A DNA stretch of 64,000 bases from Okibacterium sp. HSC-33S16. Its GTDB lineage: Bacteria > Actinomycetota > Actinomycetes > Actinomycetales > Microbacteriaceae. This document shows, one piece after another, positions 1-8,377 of the stretch; position 1 is the stretch's first letter, and the number at the start of each line of letters is the position of its first letter. The translations under genes and the position numbers were made by a program. The notes below the pieces were generated by a model. It was not told where the DNA came from. It ran no database searches and saw only the letters and a program-made list of their open reading frames with translations. The stretch spans positions 1 through 64,000 of the forward strand of contig NZ_JALJZZ010000005.1 of assembly GCF_024171565.1 (NCBI RefSeq), given 5' to 3'.

Positions 1-763
1 CTGCGGCGACACGTTCCTGTCGTCTGTCATAGACATCAGTGTCTGTTCCCTTCAGAGCCCCCCGCCACCCCTTACACAAACAATCTGACACCCTCTCGGG
101 AGCGGGAATGATCTCCACCCGACGATCACGCACTGACTTCACACACCGCTGAACCGCGGACTCCGGGATCAGTCGCTCACGCATGATCCGGGTTTTCTGC
201 CGGAACTGCGCCACCGTCATCGTTGTCGCGAACGACAACACCCGCCGTTCCAACTCCGCCGCCGCCTCGTCAGTCAGAGTGCTGATTTGGTCGACGAGTT
301 GTTGGGCGTGCCGGTAACTGATTTCCCCTGTCCGTAACGCGTTCAATGTCAACGGCAACCGGTGCACCAACACCCGACTCTCCTCCACCAGGGTGCTGGC
401 GGTGCGTTCCGGGGTTCGTAACGCGCACGCTAACTCCGAAATGAAGCACCGTAACGCCATATCCCGACGCTGCAACACATCCTTCGATCCCGCGATCACT
501 CCTTCCTCGTTCACCAGCGCAAGAGTGCAGGCCCGGTCAACGAACTCCGCCTTCCACGCCGCCTGCGTCGCCTGCGTCGCCTCCAGCCTCTCCACCTCAG
601 CAACCGCATCGAGCAACCTGCTGCAGGTGTCAGCAATGCGCGCGTACACAGTCGGCGGAGGGTCCTGTCCGACCGGCAGCTCTGGGATCGATCGCGGTCG
701 AACGCTGTCAGGTGGATCAGTAAATTCGTCGTCGGGGGCTCCGACTTCATCGTCGTTTTCCAT
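1..763 (-). CDS. DUF222 (13E12 repeat) protein, N-terminal part, runs off the window
   Basis: The reading frame is open from an ATG at 763 to the left edge (254 codons). The translation begins MENDDEVGAPDDEF and contains the typical DUF222 segment: a helical region with the TLVEESRVLVHRLPLTLNAL stretch followed by GEISYRHAQQLVDQ, and an RRVEIIPAPE strand. DUF222 proteins usually carry a C-terminal HNH nuclease domain, which would lie outside the window, so nuclease function cannot be confirmed. The last 30 visible residues after APE do not look like the usual DUF222 continuation, so a frameshift or divergence near the left edge is possible. These proteins are multicopy and variable in Microbacteriaceae. 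The gene diverges from the oxidoreductase at 986. Confidence 0.75.
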   Translation of the reverse strand, partial: MENDDEVGAPDDEFTDPPDSVRPRSIPELPVGQDPPPTVYARIADTCSRLLDAVAEVERLEATQATQAAWKAEFVDRACTLALVNEEGVIAGSKDVLQRRDMALRCFISELACALRTPERTASTLVEESRVLVHRLPLTLNALRTGEISYRHAQQLVDQISTLTDEAAAELERRVLSFATTMTVAQFRQKTRIMRERLIPESAVQRCVKSVRDRRVEIIPAPERVSDCLCKGWRGALKGTDTDVYDRRQERVAA

Positions 764-924
764 ACCTTTATTCAATACCGCACCCCCGACATCCGTTCTA
801 ATCATGATGGCTCTGTGGAGAAACGCCATCGTATACATCTTCGACTTGAAGGGTGCGGCTCAGACAGATCGACAGAGCTGAAAACTGCACGTGGTGGCGC
901 AGAACGGAATTCTGTCCTATGCTC

Positions 925-940
925 GGGTAAACGCTTTCCG
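925..940. promoter_or_regulatory. Imperfect LacI-type operator upstream of the 986 operon
   Basis: The sequence GGGTAAACGCTTTCCG has a central CG with partly matching arms (GGTAAA against GGAAAG read from the other strand), the layout of LacI/GalR family operators. It sits about 45 bases ahead of the start of the first gene of the plus-strand operon. No local regulator can be assigned to it; the LacI gene at 6215-7279 is the nearest candidate. The remaining intergenic space 764-985 shows no other clear element. Confidence 0.3.
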
Positions 941-985
941 GCCTCGTCGCTGGAGTCCATCATTTCTCGATCAGGAAGAGACAAC

Positions 986-2137
986 GTGTCAGAGTCGACC
1001 ATCGGAATCATCATGAACGGCGTCTCCGGACGCATGGGATACCGCCAGCATCTGCTGCGCTCCATCCTCGCGATCCGCGAACAGGGCGGGGTGCTCCGCG
1101 CCGACGGAACCCGCGTTCAGGTGGAGCCAATTCTCGTCGGACGCAGCGAACAGAAGCTCAAGGAACTGGCCGCGAAGCACAACATCGAGCACTACACCAC
1201 GAACCTCGATGAGGCCCTCGCTGATGACCGGTGGCAGATCTACGCTGACTTCCTCGTGACGCAAGCGCGCGCATCCGCTATCAAAAAGGCGATTGCGGCG
1301 GGAAAGGCGATCTACACGGAGAAGCCCACCGCTGAGAGCTTCGAGGAAGCGCTCGAACTCGCGCGACTGGCAACCGAGGCAGGGGTGAAGAACGGCGTCG
1401 TGCACGACAAGCTGTACCTGCCTGGCCTGCAGAAACTGAAGCGGTTGATCGACTCCGGATTCTTTGGCCGAATCCTCTCGGTACGTGGCGAATTCGGCTA
1501 CTGGGTCTTCGAGGGCGACTGGCAGGACGCCCAGCGCCCGAGCTGGAACTACCGCAAGGAAGACGGCGGCGGAATTATTGTCGACATGTTCCCGCACTGG
1601 AACTACGTGCTGGAGAACCTCTTCGGTCGTGTCGAGAGTGTTTACGCCAAGGCGACCACCCACATCCCGACTCGGGTCGACGAGCAGGGCAACGAGTACG
1701 CGGCAACGGCTGACGACGCGGCTTACGCCGTGTTTGAGCTTGAGGGCGGCATCGTCGCCCAGCTGAACTCGAGTTGGACCGTCCGCGTCAACCGTGACGA
1801 GCTCGTTGAGTTCCAGGTTGATGGCACCCACGGCAGCGCAGTAGTCGGGCTCTTTGGCTGCAAGATCCAGCCCCGCAACGGCACCCCCAAGCCGGTCTGG
1901 AACCCCGACCTCGCCGAAACCCACAACTACGACGCCGACTGGCTCGAGGTGCCGACCAACGACGTGTTCGAGAACGGCTTCAAGACGCAGTGGGAGCAGT
2001 TCATCCTGCACGTCGTCGACGATGCGCCGCACACATTCGACTTCCTGGCCGGCGCCAGCGGTGTGCAGCTCGCCGAGCAGGGGCTCAAGAGCTCCGAAAC
2101 CGGCGCGCGCATCGACCTGCCCGTCGTACAGCTGTAA
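986..2137 (+). CDS. Gfo/Idh/MocA family NAD(P)-dependent sugar oxidoreductase
   Basis: A 383-residue protein. The start is GTG at 986, preceded by AGGAAG at 973-978 with normal spacing; upstream ATGs lack such a site. The N-terminus carries the dinucleotide-binding turn MNGVSGRMG at about residues 10-18, and the family motif EKP occurs at about residue 113 (YTEKPTAESFEEAL), followed by the C-terminal alpha/beta domain. Family members oxidise or epimerise pyranoses, inositols and 1,5-anhydro sugars, often at C3. It is followed after 12 bases by a DUF993 gene and then by a TIM-barrel isomerase, so it probably makes the keto-sugar that these enzymes process. The exact substrate cannot be read from sequence. 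Confidence 0.85.
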   Translation: MSESTIGIIMNGVSGRMGYRQHLLRSILAIREQGGVLRADGTRVQVEPILVGRSEQKLKELAAKHNIEHYTTNLDEALADDRWQIYADFLVTQARASAIKKAIAAGKAIYTEKPTAESFEEALELARLATEAGVKNGVVHDKLYLPGLQKLKRLIDSGFFGRILSVRGEFGYWVFEGDWQDAQRPSWNYRKEDGGGIIVDMFPHWNYVLENLFGRVESVYAKATTHIPTRVDEQGNEYAATADDAAYAVFELEGGIVAQLNSSWTVRVNRDELVEFQVDGTHGSAVVGLFGCKIQPRNGTPKPVWNPDLAETHNYDADWLEVPTNDVFENGFKTQWEQFILHVVDDAPHTFDFLAGASGVQLAEQGLKSSETGARIDLPVVQL

Positions 2138-2149
2138 GGACTGGACACC

Positions 2150-3310
2150 ATGACCGACCTCGCTCTCCTCGCACCGGACGGGAGCGTTCGCTACACCGAG
2201 CTCACCCCGGCACCGGGGTACGCCAAGCCGCGGTCGCCGCTCACCTCTCGAGTGGCGTACGCGGCGGCCCATGTCGTGCCGAAGCCGTTCGCCGACAACA
2301 CTCCCGGGCAACCTGCTGACATCGACTGGGACGCCACCCTGGCGTTCCGCCACCACGTGTGGTCGTGGGGCCTCGGTGTCGCCGACGCGATGGATACCGC
2401 CCAGCGCAATATGGGTCTCGACGCCGCCGCCACACGAGAGCTCATCTCCCGCAGCGCGGCAGAAGCACGCTCCGTGAATGGGCAACTCGTGGTCGGTGTC
2501 AACACCGACCACGTCGACGACGAGAACATCTCGATCGACGCGGTGATCGATGCCTACAAAGAGCAACTTCATTTCACCGAGGATGCTGGCGCTGGCGTCG
2601 TTCTGATGGCCAGCCGGCACCTGGCGAGAGCTGCGACAAGTCCCGATGACTACGTGCGTGTGTACCGGGAAGTCCTCTCAGCAGCCACCACCCCGGTCAC
2701 GCTGCACTGGCTCGGGAAGGCATTCGACCCGAGCCTCGAGACGTACTTCGGTTCGGCGGATTTTGATGCGTCAAGCGCAACGGTGATCGAGATCATGACC
2801 GAGAACGCCGACAAGATTCGCGGCATCAAGATGAGCCTCCTCGACGCAACGAGTGAAGTATCGGTTCGCCGACGCCTCCCCGGATCAACCACGATGTTCA
2901 CCGGTGACGACTTCAACTACGTCGGGCTCATCGCCGGCGACGAGGTCGGCTACTCGGATGCCCTTCTCGGTGCCTTCGCCGCGCTCGCACCCAGCGCATC
3001 CGCCGCGATCCAGGCACTCGACGCGGGCAACCCCGACGAGTACACCCGCATCCTCGGACCCACCGAAGCGGTGTCTCGGCAGATTTTCGCGGCACCCACC
3101 TTCTACTACAAGACCGGTGTCGCCTTTATGTCGTGGCTCAACGGCCACCAGAAAGCGTTCAGCATGGTCGGCGGACTGCACTCAGCCCGCAGCCTTCCAC
3201 ACCTGTCCGAGATTCTCCGGCTCGCCAACGATGCCGGCGCTCTCGAACGGCCGGAGCTCGCCTCGGCACGCTGGCACAGCCTGCTCACCCTGAACGGAAT
3301 CGACGTATGA
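2150..3310 (+). CDS. DUF993 family, dihydrodipicolinate-synthase-like TIM barrel
   Basis: A 386-residue DUF993 protein of no established function. The segment RGIKMSLLD (lysine near residue 227) followed by an FTGDD motif about 15 residues later matches the pattern around the Schiff-base lysine of DHDPS/N-acetylneuraminate lyase enzymes (GIKEA...SGDD). I infer a class I aldolase or lyase acting on a keto-sugar acid, but this is not shown. It lies between a Gfo/Idh/MocA oxidoreductase (12 bases upstream) and a sugar isomerase whose ATG overlaps its stop codon (ATGA), so the three are translationally coupled and most likely form one pathway. Confidence 0.85.
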   Translation: MTDLALLAPDGSVRYTELTPAPGYAKPRSPLTSRVAYAAAHVVPKPFADNTPGQPADIDWDATLAFRHHVWSWGLGVADAMDTAQRNMGLDAAATRELISRSAAEARSVNGQLVVGVNTDHVDDENISIDAVIDAYKEQLHFTEDAGAGVVLMASRHLARAATSPDDYVRVYREVLSAATTPVTLHWLGKAFDPSLETYFGSADFDASSATVIEIMTENADKIRGIKMSLLDATSEVSVRRRLPGSTTMFTGDDFNYVGLIAGDEVGYSDALLGAFAALAPSASAAIQALDAGNPDEYTRILGPTEAVSRQIFAAPTFYYKTGVAFMSWLNGHQKAFSMVGGLHSARSLPHLSEILRLANDAGALERPELASARWHSLLTLNGIDV

Positions 3311-4173
3311 CACACCCCCGCCTCTCGCTCAACCAGGCGACCATCAAGTACGCGCCCCTCGACGACGCCCTCCGTGTCACCGCAGACGCCGGGTACTCCA
3401 GCATCGGACTCTGGCGTGAACCCGTGCAGGAGGTCGGCCTGGCCGAAGCCGTGAAAATGGTCGACGGCTCGGGTCTCCGGGTGTCAAGCATGTGCCGCGG
3501 CGGGTTCTTTACCCTGCCCGAAGGACCGGATCGCCGCGCCGCCATCGACGACAACCGCCGCGCCATTGACGAGACGGCCGCCGTCGGCGCCCCCACCCTC
3601 GTGCTCGTCGCCGGTGGCCTTGTCGGCGGATCTCGCGACTTGATCGGTGCACGATCTTTAGTGTCGGATGCCATCGGCGAACTTTCCGAATACGCCCGCG
3701 AAGCGGGCGTCACGTTGGCCATCGAAGCCCTCCACCCGATGTACGCGTCCGATCGAGCGGTGATCTCCACTCTCGGCCAGGCCCTCGACATCGCCGAGCA
3801 GTTCGACCCTGAAGCCGTCGGTGTCGTCGTCGATACCTTCCACGTCTGGTGGGACCCGCAGGTGCTCGAACAGATCGCCCGCGCCGGGTCGACCGGACGC
3901 ATCGCGTCGTACCAGGTCTGCGATTGGGCCACGCCGATCGCGGCCGACGCACTGCTGTCCCGTCACTACCCGGGCGACGGGGTCATCGACTTCGCATCGC
4001 TTACCGATGCGGTTATGGCCACCGGATACACCGGCGACATCGAGGTTGAGATCTTCAACCAGGCGATCTGGGACTCGGCCTGGCCCGACGTCGCGCGTCG
4101 CACCGCGGAAGCGTTCGACGCCGTGGTCGCGCCGCACCTGGAGCCGGTGGACGTGTCGGTTTCGGCCCGCTGA
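3307..4173 (+). CDS. Sugar phosphate isomerase/epimerase, xylose-isomerase-like TIM barrel
   Basis: A 288-residue protein starting at the ATG that overlaps the DUF993 stop (ATGA at 3307-3310). It has the AP-endonuclease-2/xylose isomerase TIM-barrel signature: metal-ligand type motifs IEALHP near residue 140, VVDTFHVWW near residue 177 and IEVEIFN near the C-terminus, where E, D, H and E ligands are expected. Relatives include hydroxypyruvate isomerase, tagatose epimerase and 3-keto-glycoside eliminases/hydratases. In this operon it probably isomerises or eliminates the product of the oxidoreductase. A strong hairpin follows 10 bases after the stop. Confidence 0.85.
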   Translation: MTHPRLSLNQATIKYAPLDDALRVTADAGYSSIGLWREPVQEVGLAEAVKMVDGSGLRVSSMCRGGFFTLPEGPDRRAAIDDNRRAIDETAAVGAPTLVLVAGGLVGGSRDLIGARSLVSDAIGELSEYAREAGVTLAIEALHPMYASDRAVISTLGQALDIAEQFDPEAVGVVVDTFHVWWDPQVLEQIARAGSTGRIASYQVCDWATPIAADALLSRHYPGDGVIDFASLTDAVMATGYTGDIEVEIFNQAIWDSAWPDVARRTAEAFDAVVAPHLEPVDVSVSAR

Positions 4174-4182
4174 CGCGTCTTC

Positions 4183-4210
4183 GCTGGCGGGGTGGGGTGG
4201 CCCCGCCAGC
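4183..4210 (+). terminator. Hairpin after the three-gene operon
   Basis: A perfect 10-bp stem (GCTGGCGGGG paired with CCCCGCCAGC) closes an 8-base loop just after the isomerase stop. There is no T-run, so this may be a GC-only terminator or an mRNA-stabilising stem that separates the next gene at 4313. Confidence 0.55.
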
Positions 4211-4312
4211 GGTTCCCGGCAGAAGCCGATCCACAGGCACAGCCAGGGGCACCGCCGCCGCGGCAGGCACGGGGTACGCTCGTCAGCAGCTTTCACCGCC
4301 GAAAGGACTGAC

Positions 4313-5080
4313 ATGAGAACCCGCCCCACCCCGTCCATCCGAGCGGGCCTCTGCTCGGTCACCTTTCGTGAACTGAGCGTCGACGAGATCATCGAGCTCA
4401 CCTCCGACGCTGGACTCTCATCGATCGAGTGGGGCGGCGACGTTCACGTTCCACCCGGCGACATCGACACGGCCCGGTCCGTCGGCGAACGCACCCGCGC
4501 TGCCGGCCTCGACGTTGCCTCGCTCGGCTCGTACTATCGCTGCGACGCCGTCGGCGACTTCCCCGCTGTCCTCTCCTCCGCTGCTGCCCTGGGAGCACCA
4601 CGCATTCGCGTCTGGGCCGGTGAGAAAGGATCAGCGGATGCTTCGGCCAGCGACCGCGGTGAGGTCAGCTCGTCGCTTGATAACGCTGCACTGCACGCTG
4701 CCGAGTACGGCATCGAACTGGCCCTGGAGTTTCATAGCGGCACTCTGACCGACACCGCCGAGTCCGCCCTCGAGCTGCTCACCGGCATCACCGCCACAAA
4801 CGTGTCATGCTATTGGCAACCGAGCGTCGGAGCCGACGATGATCAGGCGCTGGCTGACCTGTCCCAGCTCGCTCCGTGGGTGTCATCAGTGCACGTCTTC
4901 TCCTGGTGGCCCACCAACGAGCGCCAGCCGCTCGCCAGCCGCGAGGCGTTATGGACCCGGGCTCTCTCCTTCGCCGCCGCCCTGCCCGGAGTCACCGACG
5001 CCCTCATCGAGTTCGTCCCCGACGACGATCCGGCCGTTCTTGCCGGTGAGGCGGCGAGCCTGAGGTCCTGGCTGGCCTGA
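4313..5080 (+). CDS. Second xylose-isomerase-like TIM-barrel protein
   Basis: A 255-residue protein. The ATG at 4313 has GAAAGGA at 4301-4307. Motifs are SIEWGGDVHV near residue 40, LALEFHSG near residue 138, SVHVFSWW near residue 193 and LIEFVPDDD near the end, with acidic and histidine ligands placed as in the isomerase/epimerase TIM-barrel family. It is shorter than its upstream relative and not closely similar. It may belong to the same sugar pathway, although the hairpin at 4183-4210 could make it a separate unit. It converges on the glycerate kinase gene. Confidence 0.8.
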   Translation: MRTRPTPSIRAGLCSVTFRELSVDEIIELTSDAGLSSIEWGGDVHVPPGDIDTARSVGERTRAAGLDVASLGSYYRCDAVGDFPAVLSSAAALGAPRIRVWAGEKGSADASASDRGEVSSSLDNAALHAAEYGIELALEFHSGTLTDTAESALELLTGITATNVSCYWQPSVGADDDQALADLSQLAPWVSSVHVFSWWPTNERQPLASREALWTRALSFAAALPGVTDALIEFVPDDDPAVLAGEAASLRSWLA

Positions 5081-5117
5081 GCGTGCCGGGGGCTGCCGGT
5101 GAGATTTTTCAGTTTCC

Positions 5118-6218
5118 TCAGCGCGGCGAGTCGACCGTCGACGCGAGCGTCGCGCCAGCCTCGCGCACCCAGCGAAGCGTGTCGCCCATCGCCGCCGCGG
5201 GGCTGCCCGCGAGATCACTGAGTGACACCGCCGCCGCGAACCCGACCGGTTCTGCGGTGATCGCCCCGGCCACCAGCATCGACTCGGCCGACCCGCTCGC
5301 CGCAAGCCCGCGCACATAGGTCGGGACCTTGCCGGCCTCCGACTGCCCATCGAAGCGTCCCTCACCGGTAATCACAATCGAAGCGGATGCCACGGCGTCC
5401 GCCGCGTGCACCACCTCACCCACCGCATCTGCGCCGGCCGCGATTGTCGCTCCCCACGCCAACAGGCCGAATCCGGTTCCCCCTGCCGCGCCGGCACCCG
5501 GCGTGGCGGGGTCGGTGGGCAGGAGTTCGGCTAGTCGGGCCAGCCCGGCATCGAGCACTCGAACGTCGGCGGCCGTCGCGCCCTTTTGCGGTCCGAACAC
5601 TGCCGACGCTCCGGTCACACCGAGAAGCGGCGATGTCACGTCACTGAGGATGTGTGCCCCACCCGGCGGCAACGCACGAAGTCCAGACAGGTCGACCGAC
5701 GCGAGCGCGGCGAGCCCCCTCCCGCCGTTCGCGATCGGTGCACCGTTGCCATCGAGAAACCGGCCGCCAAGCGCGGTCAACGCCCCAACACCGCCATCGG
5801 TCGACGAGCTGCCACCGATCGCCAGGTAGAGGCGCTCCACTCCGGCGTCGAGCGCCGCACTGATGGCCTGCCCGAAACCGACCGTGTGCGCGTCGAGTGG
5901 TCGGAGCGGATCCAGCAGGGTGATGCCACTGGCCTCGGCAAGCTCGATTACCGCTGAGTTGTCGGGGAGCAGCACCCAGCTTGCCTCAACGGGACGGTCA
6001 TCAGGTCCCGTGGCGGTCACCGGCACCCGGATCGCACCGGGAACGGCAATAGTGAACGCATCGAGGGTTCCCTCGCCACCGTCAGCGAGTGGCATCCGCA
6101 CGATTGAATCGTGAGGACGAACGGATGCCCACCCTTCAGCGAGCGCATCGGTCACCTCGATAGCCGTTGCGGTGCCTTTGAACGAATCGGGCGCGATCAC
6201 AACGGTGTGGCGGGTCAT
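5118..6218 (-). CDS. glxK: Glycerate kinase (GarK/GlxK type)
   Basis: A 366-residue cytoplasmic kinase that phosphorylates D-glycerate with ATP, normally to 2-phosphoglycerate. Diagnostic motifs are IAPDSFKGT at residues 8-16, PLADGGEGT at 43-51, GGSSSTDGG at 135-143, FGPQKGA in the middle and TGEGRFDGQS near residue 290. It overlaps the LacI gene upstream by 4 bases, so both are likely co-transcribed. Glycerate is a natural end product of sugar-acid and glyoxylate pathways, which fits the catabolic surroundings, but no glycerate-producing gene is unambiguously present. Confidence 0.92.
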   Translation of the reverse strand: MTRHTVVIAPDSFKGTATAIEVTDALAEGWASVRPHDSIVRMPLADGGEGTLDAFTIAVPGAIRVPVTATGPDDRPVEASWVLLPDNSAVIELAEASGITLLDPLRPLDAHTVGFGQAISAALDAGVERLYLAIGGSSSTDGGVGALTALGGRFLDGNGAPIANGGRGLAALASVDLSGLRALPPGGAHILSDVTSPLLGVTGASAVFGPQKGATAADVRVLDAGLARLAELLPTDPATPGAGAAGGTGFGLLAWGATIAAGADAVGEVVHAADAVASASIVITGEGRFDGQSEAGKVPTYVRGLAASGSAESMLVAGAITAEPVGFAAAVSLSDLAGSPAAAMGDTLRWVREAGATLASTVDSPR

Positions 6219-7279
6219 ACCTCCACTGTGCCAGAGAGTCGTGGAATCGGTGTGCGTGTGACAGCGGGGGGCGCCGCCGATTCACGAATCACGAGGGACG
6301 GGACGATGCGGGGCAGGTCGGCGGCCTCCTCATCACGCAGCACGGCGAGCAGCTCGGTCATGATGTCGCGGCCGAGGCCGTTAAAGTCCTGCCGGATGGT
6401 GGTCAGGGGCGGGGCAAAGTGCTCGGCTTCGGGAATGTCGTCGAAGCCGACAACGCTCACATCGCCGGGCACGTCGCGGCCGGCCTGGCTGAGGGCGTGG
6501 ATGACGCCGAGCGACATCTGGTCGTTGCCCACGAAGACGGCGGTCATCTCCGCGTCGGCGGCGAGCGCCTGGCCGTGCCGGAATCCGCTCGCCGGCGTCC
6601 AGTCACCGATGAGGTGCTCTCGAGCAACGAGCCCGGCGGCCGCGAGCGAGTCACGCCAGCCGCGCACGCGCTCGGTCGCATCGGTCGAATCGAGCGGACC
6701 GGCAATGTGCCGGATCTGGGTGTGGCCGAGGCTGATCAGGTGGTCGACAGCCGCCCGGGCACCGGCATACTGGTCCAGCGAGACGCTGTGCACTCCGGGG
6801 CGCCCGCCCGCGTCGACCGCGACGAGCGGAACCCCGAGCTCGATGCTGAGGATGGCCTCGAGCGCACCCGCGTGTGCGGCGATGAGCACGATGGCCTCGA
6901 CGTTTTGCCGAAGCAGCAGTTCGACGGCGGCCCGCAGCGACGCCGGATCAGAGTCGAGCATGCTCGCCATACTCACGGCGTAGCGGGCATCTCGTGCCGC
7001 GTCGTTGAAGTGCAGCGCTGTCGACGACGGACCGAAGTCCGGGCCGCCCGTCGTGATCAGCCCAATCGTGCGCGAGCGCCGGGTGACCAGCGCACGCGCG
7101 GCCTGCGACGGCGTGTAGCGCAGTTGCTTGATCGCCTTCTCGACCCGCTCGCGAGTGGCCGGGCGCACGTTCGGCAGATCGTTGAGTACCCGCGAGACGG
7201 TCTGGTGGCTGACCCCGGCGAGCCGGGCGACGTCGAAGATATTGGCAACGCGGGCTTTCTCATCCTCGTTCGTCACCAC
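6215..7279 (-). CDS. LacI family transcriptional regulator
   Basis: A 354-residue repressor. The helix-turn-helix lies at about residues 14-34 (FDVARLAGVSHQTVSRVLND), followed by a hinge (SQAARALVTRRSRTIGL) and a periplasmic-binding-protein-like effector domain ending in the family motif VSVVGFDDIPEA. The recognition helix is almost identical to that of the LacI protein at 26243-27271, so the two should read related operators. It lies downstream of the ytfQRT-yjfF importer and probably controls it through the TGTNAGCGNTCACA sites at 12106 and 12162. The effector is unknown. Confidence 0.9.
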   Translation of the reverse strand: MVTNEDEKARVANIFDVARLAGVSHQTVSRVLNDLPNVRPATRERVEKAIKQLRYTPSQAARALVTRRSRTIGLITTGGPDFGPSSTALHFNDAARDARYAVSMASMLDSDPASLRAAVELLLRQNVEAIVLIAAHAGALEAILSIELGVPLVAVDAGGRPGVHSVSLDQYAGARAAVDHLISLGHTQIRHIAGPLDSTDATERVRGWRDSLAAAGLVAREHLIGDWTPASGFRHGQALAADAEMTAVFVGNDQMSLGVIHALSQAGRDVPGDVSVVGFDDIPEAEHFAPPLTTIRQDFNGLGRDIMTELLAVLRDEEAADLPRIVPSLVIRESAAPPAVTRTPIPRLSGTVEV

Positions 7280-7360
7280 CTGCGTCCACTCCCGCCTGGC
7301 GACTCTCGCCCGTTCATTCGATTATCTCGTTCGCCGAACGCCGGTCGAACCACCCGCTCG

Positions 7361-8377
7361 TCACGTTCGTCTCGCGGTCAGCACCTTCTGGAGGACGATG
7401 AACACGAGCAGAAGCGCACCGATGAAGATGCGGGTCCACCACGAGGTGAGGTTGCCGTCGAAGGTGATGAGCGTCTGGATCGTTCCGAGCACAAGCACCC
7501 CGAGCACCGAGCCGAGCACAAAGCCGTAGCCACCGGCGAGCAGGGTTCCGCCGATCACGACGGCCGCAATGGCGTCGAGTTCGGTTCCGATCGCGGTCAG
7601 TGCGTACCCCGACAGCGTGTAGAAGCTGTAGAGCACCCCGGCAAGGCCCGAACAGAATCCGCTGATCACGTAGACCAGGACCTTGGTGCGCGCGACCGGC
7701 AGACCCATCAGCACACCGGATGCTTCGCTGCCGCCAATCGCATAAACCGTGCGTCCCAAGCGTGAATAATGCAGGACCACAACGGCGACGATCACGAGGC
7801 CGATGGCGAGGATCACACTGGGCGTGATGCTCAATCGCGGTGCGAGCGGAATGCGCGTCTGGGCGAGGGCGATGAAGACCGGATCGGTGATCGAGATCGT
7901 CGTCTTGCTGATGACATAGCAGAGTCCACGGGCGAGGAACATGGCGGCGAGTGTCGCTATGAATGGTTGGATCTGGAAGTAGTGGATCATCAAGCCAACC
8001 GCGAGGCCGAGGAGCGACGTGGCCACGAGAATGAGCGGAATGATGATCGCCGGGGGCCACCCGGCCTGCAGCAGGCTGGCCGCGATCATGGTCGACATGG
8101 CCAGGACAGCCCCGACCGAGAGGTCGATGCCTCCAGTGAGGATGACGAAGGTCATGCCGACCGCAAGAACGATGAGGTAGGCGTTGTCGATGAAGAGGTT
8201 CGCGATCACCTGCGGATTGGTGAAGCCGCGGTAGCGCGAGGCGCCGACGACGAACATGCCGACGAGCAGCACAGCCGTCACGATCACCGGGCCGTATTTG
8301 GGGTTGGTGAGCCAGTCCCGTGCCCGACCGGCGGCCGTGGCGATCGGTGATGATGGGGTGACAACTGTCGCGGTCAT
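7361..8377 (-). CDS. yjfF: Sugar ABC permease, YjfF-like (CUT2 furanose importer)
   Basis: A 338-residue integral membrane protein. The chosen ATG at 8377 overlaps the stop of the upstream permease by 4 bases, a common coupling; longer frames upstream would overlap that gene. It has the BPD_transp_2 features: GGIDLSVGAV near residue 85, a central TM core, and IAAVVIGGTLLAGG near residue 275. Gene order SBP, ATPase, permease, permease and the sequence match E. coli ytfQRT-yjfF, the galactofuranose importer. Substrate could also be arabinofuranose in this pentose-rich neighbourhood. Confidence 0.85.
   Translation of the reverse strand: MTATVVTPSSPIATAAGRARDWLTNPKYGPVIVTAVLLVGMFVVGASRYRGFTNPQVIANLFIDNAYLIVLAVGMTFVILTGGIDLSVGAVLAMSTMIAASLLQAGWPPAIIIPLILVATSLLGLAVGLMIHYFQIQPFIATLAAMFLARGLCYVISKTTISITDPVFIALAQTRIPLAPRLSITPSVILAIGLVIVAVVVLHYSRLGRTVYAIGGSEASGVLMGLPVARTKVLVYVISGFCSGLAGVLYSFYTLSGYALTAIGTELDAIAAVVIGGTLLAGGYGFVLGSVLGVLVLGTIQTLITFDGNLTSWWTRIFIGALLLVFIVLQKVLTARRT

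Noticed and set aside
989-2620. A 543-codon minus-strand open frame opposite the oxidoreductase and DUF993 genes
   Set aside because: It is antisense to two well-recognised coding genes, has Arg/Val/Asp-rich composition without domain motifs and arises from GC-rich third positions.
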